A stretch of 5,690 nucleotides of DNA from Alphaproteobacteria bacterium (lineage in GTDB: Bacteria; Pseudomonadota; Alphaproteobacteria; Paracaedibacterales; CAIOTO01): positions 10,910 through 16,599 of the forward strand of contig JANRCF010000030.1 of assembly GCA_030727085.1 (NCBI GenBank), read 5' to 3'. A program made the position numbers and the translations under genes. The notes under the pieces are model-generated. The model saw nothing but the letters and a program-made list of their open reading frames with translations, did not search any database and was not told the origin of the DNA. Position 1 is the stretch's first letter, and every line of letters starts with the position of its first letter. Positions 1 through 5,210 of this stretch are shown here, in pieces.

Positions 1-1
1 C

Positions 2-1072
2 AGCATTACACGGTACCAAAACCCTCCTGTAACAGACGCATTAAGAGACGAGCCATTTTCATTTGATTTTGATCAAGCCGTCGTTGTGCTTGAGCATATG
101 CATAAGTCGTCTCATCAGTTCGGAGCCGATAGCCTTTCACCATTGGGTGATTCAAGCGATTTAACACGCGAAGCCCTTACCATCAAATCACATGTAAGTT
201 TTTCAACGCCTGCTTCTAAATTGCAAAAGCTTGATTTAGATGAAGAAAAACCAACCTTATGGATTAATTTTCTAAGTCTTGCTGGTGCACTTGGCCCATT
301 ACCAACACCCTATACGGAAATGGTGATCGACCGAACACGTTCTAAAGACACAAGCTTTCGTGATTTTCTTGATATTTTCAATCATCGCTTAGCCGGCATG
401 TGGCACCGTTTGCACAAAAAAGTACATGTTGGTATTGCGCAAGTGCTACCGCAACACTCAAGCATGGGACAATGTTTATTAAGACTTGCCGGCATTAGTC
501 ATGAAAAGGTGATGAATGGTACAGCGCTTAGCGAAACTGCATTACTGACATACCAAAGCCTATTGTGGAAACAACCGCACGGAGTCATCGGCTTAGAACA
601 AATGTTACACCATCATTTTGATGTTAACGCAGAAATACATGATTTTGAAGGTGCTTGGCGGCATGCACGCGCAGATGAAATAAGCCATATCGGCACAATC
701 CACGGACAATGGAATGCGCTGGGGCAAACAACAATTTTAGGGTCTAAGTGCTGGGATCAAATGGCAGGCATTCGAATTGATATTGGTCCCTTAAAATGGG
801 ATAAATTTTGTGCATTTTTGCCAGCATTTCAGGATAAAAAAATAAATCTACATAATCGTTTTAAAGATCTCTGCCAGATATACGTTGGTTTAGATTATAC
901 AATTACAACTAAGCTTATACTTGATCGCACTGAAATTAAGCCAACACTATTACAAAGCAACATCGACCAGGCGCATACAACGTTCCATTTGGGACTTAAT
1001 ACATGGCTACATCGAACCAGTCCTGCACCACAAGATGTATCGACCCAATTACGGTTTGGGTATCCAGGATGA
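2..1072 (+). CDS. tssG: Type VI secretion system baseplate subunit TssG (5' partial)
   Basis: TssG (ImpH/VasB family) is a cytoplasmic subunit of the T6SS baseplate wedge, where it works with TssE, TssF and TssK to dock the contractile sheath onto the membrane complex. The frame is open from base 2, and 356 codons are visible. The first ATG, at 86, cannot be the start because the residues before it (FSFDFDQAVVVLE) match the conserved N-terminal block of the family, so the true start lies a few codons left of the window. The family hallmark follows: LAGALGPLPTPYTEMV and then FRDFLDIFNHRLAGMWHR. Later come the LRLAGI segment, the HGVIGLEQMLHHHFDV block, FEGAWRH, and the IDIGPL...FCAFLPAF stretch. 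LNTWL near the C-terminus also fits, and the TGA lies where the family normally ends. tssF would be expected just upstream. The next gene is convergent, so tssG is the last gene of its transcription unit in this direction. Confidence 0.93.
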   Translation, partial: SITRYQNPPVTDALRDEPFSFDFDQAVVVLEHMHKSSHQFGADSLSPLGDSSDLTREALTIKSHVSFSTPASKLQKLDLDEEKPTLWINFLSLAGALGPLPTPYTEMVIDRTRSKDTSFRDFLDIFNHRLAGMWHRLHKKVHVGIAQVLPQHSSMGQCLLRLAGISHEKVMNGTALSETALLTYQSLLWKQPHGVIGLEQMLHHHFDVNAEIHDFEGAWRHARADEISHIGTIHGQWNALGQTTILGSKCWDQMAGIRIDIGPLKWDKFCAFLPAFQDKKINLHNRFKDLCQIYVGLDYTITTKLILDRTEIKPTLLQSNIDQAHTTFHLGLNTWLHRTSPAPQDVSTQLRFGYPG

Positions 1073-1198
1073 TTATTAAAAAAGAGAGGAGCATCTTTCG
1101 TCGTTACAGAAAAATTTCCCCTCACAAATTTAAATATCTACAGAAATTTATTTTACAATTAATATTTATTGCGACTCTTCTTTAATATTTAATTTTCT

Positions 1199-1492
1199 CT
1201 ATTCCTTTTTAGCTTTTCTCTGTTCCTTTTTAGCTTTTTTCTCATCCTTCTTTTCAGCATTTGTCTTGTCACTTAATGAAGAACTAATACATGTATTACG
1301 AGAACGAGTGCCACAAAACTCACTTTTGCATTTATCATCACAAGTCTCTTTTGTCCAAGGATAAAGCGTTGATTTCATTTCATGTATTTTAGTATCGTCA
1401 TTGCGCTCGTATTTACAAACACATACATTAGAAAAGCCAGATTCGCTTAATCCTATTAACAGCAAAGCTCCGATAAAAATTTCTTTAATCAT
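1199..1492 (-). CDS. Small secreted cysteine-rich protein with lysine-rich tail, unknown function
   Basis: I do not recognise this 97-residue protein. The start is placed at the ATG at 1492 because CGGAG lies five bases upstream and the protein then opens with a good signal peptide: MIKE, a hydrophobic core at residues 5-15, and a plausible cleavage after SGFS at 21. A longer frame starting at 1534 has no such site and would put charged residues ahead of the core. There is no lipobox. The mature part has six cysteines at residues 24, 26, 51, 55, 60 and 68 (CxC, CxxxC, then two more), an even number that suggests disulfides in the periplasm or outside the cell. Residues 76-97 are almost all Lys, Glu, Ala and Arg and come from a short DNA duplication. 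The gene is convergent with tssG and has its own leader. A secreted effector, toxin or envelope protein are all possible; none is shown by the sequence. Confidence 0.7.
   Translation of the reverse strand: MIKEIFIGALLLIGLSESGFSNVCVCKYERNDDTKIHEMKSTLYPWTKETCDDKCKSEFCGTRSRNTCISSSLSDKTNAEKKDEKKAKKEQRKAKKE
1202..1238. repeat. Short direct repeat, 21-base period, inside the small secreted gene
   Basis: The 16-mer TTCCTTTTTAGCTTTT occurs at 1202-1217 and again at 1223-1238. The period of 21 bases is a multiple of three, so on the minus strand it encodes a repeated KAKKE unit at the C-terminus of the cysteine-rich protein. Further A/G-rich coding sequence continues upstream. Slippage at such a repeat would change the tail length without breaking the frame. 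Confidence 0.8.
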
Positions 1493-1497
1493 AAACA

Positions 1498-1502
1498 CTC
1501 CG
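1498..1502 (-). promoter_or_regulatory. Ribosome binding site that sets the start of the small secreted gene
   Basis: On the minus strand CGGAG lies five bases before the ATG at 1492. It supports the 97-residue product over the longer frame beginning at 1534. Confidence 0.65.
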
Positions 1503-1510
1503 TGAAAAAC

Positions 1511-1530
1511 ATATTCTATTAATAGAATAT
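1511..1530. promoter_or_regulatory. Perfect 20-bp palindrome in the leader of the small secreted gene
   Basis: ATATTCTATTAATAGAATAT is a perfect inverted repeat with two 10-base arms and no spacer. On the minus strand it ends eight bases before the CGGAG ribosome binding site. It could be an operator for a dimeric regulator overlapping the promoter, or an AU-rich hairpin in the mRNA that limits access to the ribosome binding site. No adjacent regulator gene is visible. The palindrome itself is certain; its role is inference. Confidence 0.55.
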
Positions 1531-1579
1531 TCACACAAAATCATTAATTAAATATAAATAATGACGCGTAAAATTAATT

Positions 1580-1593
1580 ATTTATCGATAAAT
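1580..1593. repeat. Perfect 14-bp palindrome between the SCO gene and the small secreted gene
   Basis: ATTTATCGATAAAT is a perfect inverted repeat centred on ATCGAT. It lies about 20 bases after the SCO stop codon and about 100 bases before the small gene's start, in an A+T-rich stretch on the minus strand. It is not followed by a run of U, so it is a poor rho-independent terminator. A regulator site is possible. Short AT palindromes also arise easily in such sequence. Confidence 0.5.
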
Positions 1594-1612
1594 TAGTAGG
1601 TGAATAAAAAAT

Positions 1613-2221
1613 TCAAGCTTTTTTCGTAAGCAAGTCAACAAATACGCGTTTCATCTCAACTGGCGTCATGTCATGGGGAATATGCTTAATAAATTTGCCT
1701 TCCCTGTCCAACAAGTACACATATGTACTATGATCGACCAAATAGGCATTTCCATGCGCTACTTTTTTTGCATACACCCGGTATTGATCCTTCACCGTTT
1801 CAATAGCCTTATCAGTTCCTGTCAACATAACAAATGCTGGGTCAAAATTACTTGCGTATAACTTTAATAATTCCACTGTATCGCGTTTTGGATCAACTGT
1901 TATAAAAACAGGGACAAATTGATCTCGATCACGCTCAAGAGACGCCAAAGCATTACTGATGTTTGATAATCCTAGCGGGCAAATATCAGGACAAAACGTA
2001 TAACCAAAATATAAAACAGAAAAATTTCCGCGCACCTCATGAAGAGAGAATGGCTTTCCAGCAGTATTTGTTAACGTGAAATCGCCGCCAAAAGGCGCGG
2101 TTTCGATCATTTGTTTATCGACGACATACGCCAGTGGTTTTTCACGGCATTGCCAAATAACAATGTAAATACATAAGGCGCAAAGACAAATTCCATATAG
2201 TATCCAGCGGATTTTTGTCAT
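1613..2221 (-). CDS. SCO1/SenC/PrrC family copper chaperone for cytochrome c oxidase
   Basis: SCO proteins are membrane-anchored, thioredoxin-fold proteins facing the periplasm. They bind copper and help build the CuA centre of cytochrome c oxidase, and some act as thiol-disulfide reductases. The 202 residues open with one membrane anchor (about 7-23). The fold begins at FGGDFTLTNTAGKPFSL. The metal-binding CxxxC is C77-PDI-C81 in GYTFCPDICP, the conserved acidic segment is ITVDPKRDT (108-115), and the third copper ligand is H164 in VDHSTY. All key residues are present and the length is typical, so it should work. The ATG follows the upstream gene's TAA by a single base. Its ribosome binding site AAAAGGG (2228-2234) lies within that gene's last codons, so the two are very likely co-transcribed and translationally coupled. 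No oxidase gene is in view, and the pairing with a sugar gene is unusual. Confidence 0.95.
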   Translation of the reverse strand: MTKIRWILYGICLCALCIYIVIWQCREKPLAYVVDKQMIETAPFGGDFTLTNTAGKPFSLHEVRGNFSVLYFGYTFCPDICPLGLSNISNALASLERDRDQFVPVFITVDPKRDTVELLKLYASNFDPAFVMLTGTDKAIETVKDQYRVYAKKVAHGNAYLVDHSTYVYLLDREGKFIKHIPHDMTPVEMKRVFVDLLTKKA

Positions 2222-2222
2222 T

Positions 2223-3173
2223 TTATGCCCTTTTCGCTAAAAAAGTACTGGAAACAACTTTTGACACATCACTTGCTTGGTCAACAATTGTAAATTGCGG
2301 AAGCATCTGCATCATTGGTAAACTGCAGCGTTGAGATACATTGGAAACTGCAGCCAAGAATTCGTGCGGCAAATCTGTATCTGTTATAATAATTTGCACA
2401 GGACGTTTTGCAAGCAATCTTAACTCACGAAGGAACATCTCCCAATTATCAGGCAAACCTAAAATTGGCACAGTATGAATACGGCGCCCTTTTTCTTTAG
2501 CATTCGGCGATAAAATACCTACTGGCTGATAGGATAGCGCTGGTGAATGCATCACTTCGCGAATAAAAAGCTCGATTGCATCACCATTCCCCACTAATAA
2601 AACAGGCACAGCTTGTTCAGCCAGAAAACGCTTTTTTTGCACAATATGACTCTCGTAAACAGAACGGTATATAAAGCGTGGCAAGCAGAGTAAGACAATG
2701 TAAACAAGTGCATTCAAGAAAGGAACAGACCGCGGCAGTGATTCTTGCTGAGCCAGTAAAATCATAAGCGGAAAATACAAAACTGACGATAAAATAACAG
2801 AAAGCGTCAATGGCACGCAGTCTTCTAATGAAAAATACCGCCACAAAGCACGGTGTGTTTGCATCCATATAAAAACACTTAGGCTTGTTAGCATAAAGAC
2901 AATCATGTTTTTCAAGATATACCCAGGTGTATAGTCAAGAAACTCGTCACCAACACGGAGGTAAATAGCAATAAAAAGTGATAAGAAAGCAAGAAAAACA
3001 TCAAACAATAATACAGCCTGTGGCAAAATGATGGCTCGTGGAAAAACACCAAGCAAATTTGATTTTAGTCGCGCAAAGTGGTGACCAACACCTTGAAAAA
3101 AAGCACCTGAAGCGCGAAATGCATGAACTGTCATGCGCAATCGATCGCTGATAGAAAGTTTTCGTTTTGCCAC
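2223..3173 (-). CDS. N-terminal half of a WbpM/CapD/FlaA1-type polysaccharide biosynthesis protein (catalytic domain absent)
   Basis: Full-length members of this family (about 600-660 residues) are membrane-bound UDP-sugar 4,6-dehydratases or epimerases: four membrane helices, a Rossmann-like middle domain, then a short-chain dehydrogenase catalytic domain. This 316-residue protein has the first two parts only. Hydrophobic segments lie near 47-72, 89-104, 121-141 and 150-168, with the family motif LPRSVPFLN...PRFIYR at 146-170. The nucleotide-fold start VLLVGNGD is at 191-198, followed by QPVGIL and the HTVPILG segment, and then QIIITDTDLP. The protein stops at STFLAKRA, about where the family has its DLLGR linker. 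No GxxGxxG or YxxxK catalytic region follows, because the SCO gene starts one base after the TAA. The start is GTG: TAGGGGGG (3181-3188) lies seven bases upstream, and an in-frame TAG just before it excludes a longer start. It may be a degraded remnant, a split enzyme or a regulatory membrane protein; dehydratase activity is not expected. Confidence 0.85.
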   Translation of the reverse strand: MAKRKLSISDRLRMTVHAFRASGAFFQGVGHHFARLKSNLLGVFPRAIILPQAVLLFDVFLAFLSLFIAIYLRVGDEFLDYTPGYILKNMIVFMLTSLSVFIWMQTHRALWRYFSLEDCVPLTLSVILSSVLYFPLMILLAQQESLPRSVPFLNALVYIVLLCLPRFIYRSVYESHIVQKKRFLAEQAVPVLLVGNGDAIELFIREVMHSPALSYQPVGILSPNAKEKGRRIHTVPILGLPDNWEMFLRELRLLAKRPVQIIITDTDLPHEFLAAVSNVSQRCSLPMMQMLPQFTIVDQASDVSKVVSSTFLAKRA

Positions 3174-3180
3174 GTTATTT

Positions 3181-3188
3181 CCCCCCTA
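3181..3188 (-). promoter_or_regulatory. Strong purine-rich ribosome binding site for the GTG-started WbpM-like gene
   Basis: On the minus strand TAGGGGGG sits seven bases before the GTG at 3173. Its TAG is in frame, so the protein cannot start further upstream. The six-G run could vary in length by slippage, which would change the spacing or strength of the site. Confidence 0.6.
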
Positions 3189-3241
3189 GTTATTTATATT
3201 TACCGTAGGATAGCATGTTACGTTACTGAAATGACATCAAA

Positions 3242-3290
3242 ATTCTATTCTTTCTTCTTTTTATGTTCTTATTCTATCTTCTTCTTTAAT
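3242..3290. other. Polypyrimidine tract with an imperfect 29-base direct repeat
   Basis: The + strand here is almost entirely T and C, built from TTCT and CTTCTT units. ATTCTAT recurs at 3242-3248 and 3271-3277, each followed by a T/C-rich run. It lies in the divergent region between the WbpM-like gene and mipZ, about 70-115 bases upstream of the former. It holds no gene. I see no hairpin in it. An upstream promoter element, a curved-DNA stretch or simple low-complexity sequence would all fit. Confidence 0.5.
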
Positions 3291-3320
3291 ATCAACGTTT
3301 AATTTTAAGAAATCAAATTG

Positions 3321-3350
3321 TTGCATATCGCGCAAAGAACCCGTTAAGAT
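3321..3350 (+). promoter_or_regulatory. Candidate sigma-70-type promoter for mipZ
   Basis: TTGCAT at 3321-3326 (four of six bases match TTGACA) and TAAGAT at 3345-3350 (four of six match TATAAT) are separated by 18 bases. Transcription would begin near 3357, which leaves a short leader before any of the possible mipZ starts. The match is moderate, so this is a candidate only. Confidence 0.35.
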
Positions 3351-3355
3351 AGTTG

Positions 3356-3370
3356 TTAATGAATTGTTAA
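3356..3370 (+). promoter_or_regulatory. Candidate CtrA-type site (TTAA-N7-TTAA) upstream of mipZ
   Basis: TTAA at 3356-3359 and TTAA at 3367-3370 are separated by exactly seven bases, which is the spacing of the CtrA cell-cycle regulator site in Alphaproteobacteria. A third TTAA at 3344-3347 stands eight bases before the first. If the promoter at 3321-3350 is right, the site covers the transcription start, and bound CtrA would be expected to repress. In AT-rich DNA this pattern can appear by chance, so the assignment is tentative. Confidence 0.3.
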
Positions 3371-3403
3371 GGTTTTTAAGTGGATATGAATCAAGGTACA
3401 TCA

Positions 3404-4210
3404 ATGCCCTATACTATCGTTTTAGGAAACGAAAAAGGCGGAACTGGAAAGTCAACAGCCGCGATGCACGTCATCACCAGCCTTCTTCGAAGCGGGCATT
3501 CAGTAGCAACGATCGACGTTGACGCACGCCAGGGCACACTGACACGGTACATCGAAAATCGCCGCGCGAGAAAAGAAGCAACGGGTGAGGATTTACCCAT
3601 GCCAGATCACGTACCGATTTTCAAAAGCACTCTCCCCATTGTTGAGGAAGCAGAAGATCAAGAAAAAACTAAAATGAATGATGTCATGTCAAAGTTTAAA
3701 GGTTACGACTTCCTTGTAATAGATACACCCGGAAGCGATAGCTATTTATCCCGTCTTGCACATTCCTATGCTGATACGCTTATAACACCTCTTAATGATA
3801 GCTTTGTAGATCTTGATATGTTGGTGCGTGTACAATCAGACGATCTCAGCATTCTTCACCCAAGCACATATTCCGAAATGGTTTGGGATCAAAAAAAGCA
3901 CCGAGCAATTCGTGATGGAGGCAAAGTTGACTGGATTGTTATGCGTAATCGTTTAAGCAGCATTTACTCACGCAATAAAGAGGAAATGGAGAAAATTCTA
4001 TCGGCTCTGTCGAAGCGGATTGGTTTTCGTCTCGTGTCAGGGTTTGGTGAACGTGTGATCTTTCGTGAATTATTTCTAAATGGCATCACATTGCTTGATT
4101 TGAAAGAAACAAATACAGCGGTTAGCCTTTCACACATTGCGGCTAAGCAGGAACTAAAAGTATTGATGGACACAATTCAATTACCGATGCGCTTACAGCA
4201 AGCATGCTAG
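3404..4210 (+). CDS. mipZ: Division-plane positioning ATPase MipZ
   Basis: MipZ is a ParA/MinD-type P-loop ATPase. It binds ParB near the chromosome origin, forms a gradient from the poles, and blocks FtsZ assembly there so that the ring forms at midcell. With the ATG at 3404 it has 268 residues and begins MPYTIVLGNEKGG, as known MipZ proteins do. The deviant Walker A is K11-GGTG-K16-ST. The DVDARQ stretch has D38 and D40, D40 aligning with the Caulobacter hydrolysis residue Asp42. DTPGSD is at 107-112 and the typical TPLNDSFVDLDML follows. DWIVMRNRLSS, the RVIFRELF segment and GITLLDL complete the MipZ signature. A GTG at 3380 and an ATG at 3386 are also in frame. AAGG stands seven bases before both the GTG and the ATG at 3404, so the start is open by eight residues. 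The gene is alone in its unit, with its own upstream region and a strong terminator. Confidence 0.95.
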   Translation: MPYTIVLGNEKGGTGKSTAAMHVITSLLRSGHSVATIDVDARQGTLTRYIENRRARKEATGEDLPMPDHVPIFKSTLPIVEEAEDQEKTKMNDVMSKFKGYDFLVIDTPGSDSYLSRLAHSYADTLITPLNDSFVDLDMLVRVQSDDLSILHPSTYSEMVWDQKKHRAIRDGGKVDWIVMRNRLSSIYSRNKEEMEKILSALSKRIGFRLVSGFGERVIFRELFLNGITLLDLKETNTAVSLSHIAAKQELKVLMDTIQLPMRLQQAC

Positions 4211-4239
4211 GACTAATTTAAATAACTTCTGACTAACAC

Positions 4240-4268
4240 AATCCTCGGGCTTGACCCGGGGATTTTTA
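4240..4268 (+). terminator. Rho-independent terminator after mipZ
   Basis: AATCCTCGGG (4240-4249) pairs with CCCGGGGATT (4255-4264) to form a 10-bp stem with one G-T wobble. The loop is CTTGA, and five T (4263-4267) follow. It lies 29 bases after the mipZ stop and isolates mipZ from galU. It is by far the most G+C-rich short stretch in this intergenic region. Confidence 0.9.
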
Positions 4269-4319
4269 TCGTTTTAAATGTACTCAAATTTAGGCACAAA
4301 ATCTCATAGAAAATGGGAA

Positions 4320-4324
4320 AAGGA
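4320..4324 (+). promoter_or_regulatory. Ribosome binding site that sets the galU start
   Basis: AAGGA lies four bases before the ATG at 4329, within a purine-rich GGGAAAAGGA run. An in-frame ATG at 4278 has no such site, lies only 10 bases after the terminator, and would add 17 residues not seen in the family. No convincing -35/-10 pair is visible between 4268 and 4320. Confidence 0.7.
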
Positions 4325-4328
4325 TATA

Positions 4329-5207
4329 ATGGTTAAAACGTGTATTTTGCCAGTGGCTGGCTTGGGCAGCCGTTTTCTTCCTGCCACAAAATCAATTCCA
4401 AAGGAAATGCTTGTCGTTGTTGATAAGCCACTTATTCAATATGCTGTTGAAGAAGCAAAAGCTGCAGGCATTGAACGTTTTATTTTTGTAACATCGCAAG
4501 GAAAAAGCGCCATTGAAGATCATTTTGATCGCTTACAGTTATTAGAGCAAACGCTTGCCAATCGGGGGAAATATGATCTGCTTGATAAAATCGTATCCAA
4601 TTCACTTGAACCAAGCCAAGCCGTATATGTACGCCAACCTGCTCCACTTGGGTTGGGCCACGCTATTTTATGTGCGCGCCATCTTATTGAAGAAGAATCT
4701 TTTGCCATCATTTTAGCAGATGACTTGATCTTAACAAAAACACCCTGCCTCAAACAAATGACTGACGCGTATCAACCTGAGGATGGCAACATGGTAGCAA
4801 CCATGGTTGTTGAGCCAGATCATGTCTCACGCTATGGCATTCTAACAATTAAAGATGAAGTTGGCCGTAAAATTCGCGCATCTAACGTTATTGAAAAACC
4901 AACTGTCGATAAGGCACCATCACGATCGGCAGTTATTGGACGTTACATCTTAAGACGCGAAATTTTGGATACATTAAATAATCAACCAGCTGGCGCAGGA
5001 TCAGAGATCCAATTAACCGATGCAATCCAACGCATGCTTCCCAACACGCCACTTACTGGATACAGCTATGAAGGTGAGCGATTCGATTGCGGCACAAAAC
5101 GAGGATGGCTTGAAGCCAACATTGCCTTTGCATGCCAAGACGAAAACGTTTACGCACACCTAGTTCCTATGCTAAAACGATACGTAGATAATTATAATCC
5201 GAGATAA
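4329..5207 (+). CDS. galU: UTP-glucose-1-phosphate uridylyltransferase (UDP-glucose pyrophosphorylase)
   Basis: GalU joins UTP and glucose-1-phosphate to give UDP-glucose and pyrophosphate in the cytoplasm. UDP-glucose feeds LPS, capsule, glucans and UDP-glucuronate. With the ATG at 4329 the protein has 292 residues, typical of bacterial GalU, and begins directly with the family N-terminus. The nucleotide-binding loop is AGLGSRFLPATK (10-21), followed by IPKEML (23-28). The uridine-binding segment is RQPAPLGLGHA (102-112), the metal-binding acidic pair is D131-D132 in LADD, and a conserved lysine is K190 in VIEKP. GRYIL, the GSEIQLTDA stretch and FDCGTKRGWLEAN complete the signature. Nothing essential is missing. 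Only three bases separate its TAA from the ATG of ugd, so the two are one transcription unit making and then oxidising UDP-glucose. mipZ upstream is cut off by a terminator. Confidence 0.96.
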   Translation: MVKTCILPVAGLGSRFLPATKSIPKEMLVVVDKPLIQYAVEEAKAAGIERFIFVTSQGKSAIEDHFDRLQLLEQTLANRGKYDLLDKIVSNSLEPSQAVYVRQPAPLGLGHAILCARHLIEEESFAIILADDLILTKTPCLKQMTDAYQPEDGNMVATMVVEPDHVSRYGILTIKDEVGRKIRASNVIEKPTVDKAPSRSAVIGRYILRREILDTLNNQPAGAGSEIQLTDAIQRMLPNTPLTGYSYEGERFDCGTKRGWLEANIAFACQDENVYAHLVPMLKRYVDNYNPR

Positions 5208-5210
5208 CAT

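Noticed and set aside
895..1125. A 76-codon minus-strand frame over the end of tssG
   Set aside because: It is antisense to a conserved coding region and shows no start signal or recognisable product.
1003..1185. A 60-codon + strand frame overlapping the end of tssG
   Set aside because: It lies in another frame of tssG, has no ribosome binding site, and its product resembles nothing. The intergenic half is low-complexity AT sequence.
1073..1198. Possible terminator between tssG and the convergent small gene
   Set aside because: Only weak AT arms are present (AAATTT pairs, and TAAATAT with ATATTTA across a 24-base loop), with no G+C-rich stem followed by a T run.
1602..1614. GAATAAAAAATTC mini-hairpin at the SCO stop codon
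   Set aside because: The stem is only four A/T-rich base pairs, too weak for a terminator.
2617..2868. An 83-codon minus-strand frame inside the WbpM-like gene
   Set aside because: It is an out-of-frame shadow of a transmembrane region, which explains its hydrophobic look.
4278..4328. Upstream start for galU adding 17 residues
   Set aside because: It has no ribosome binding site and the extra residues are not part of the family, whereas the ATG at 4329 has AAGGA and begins at the conserved N-terminus.
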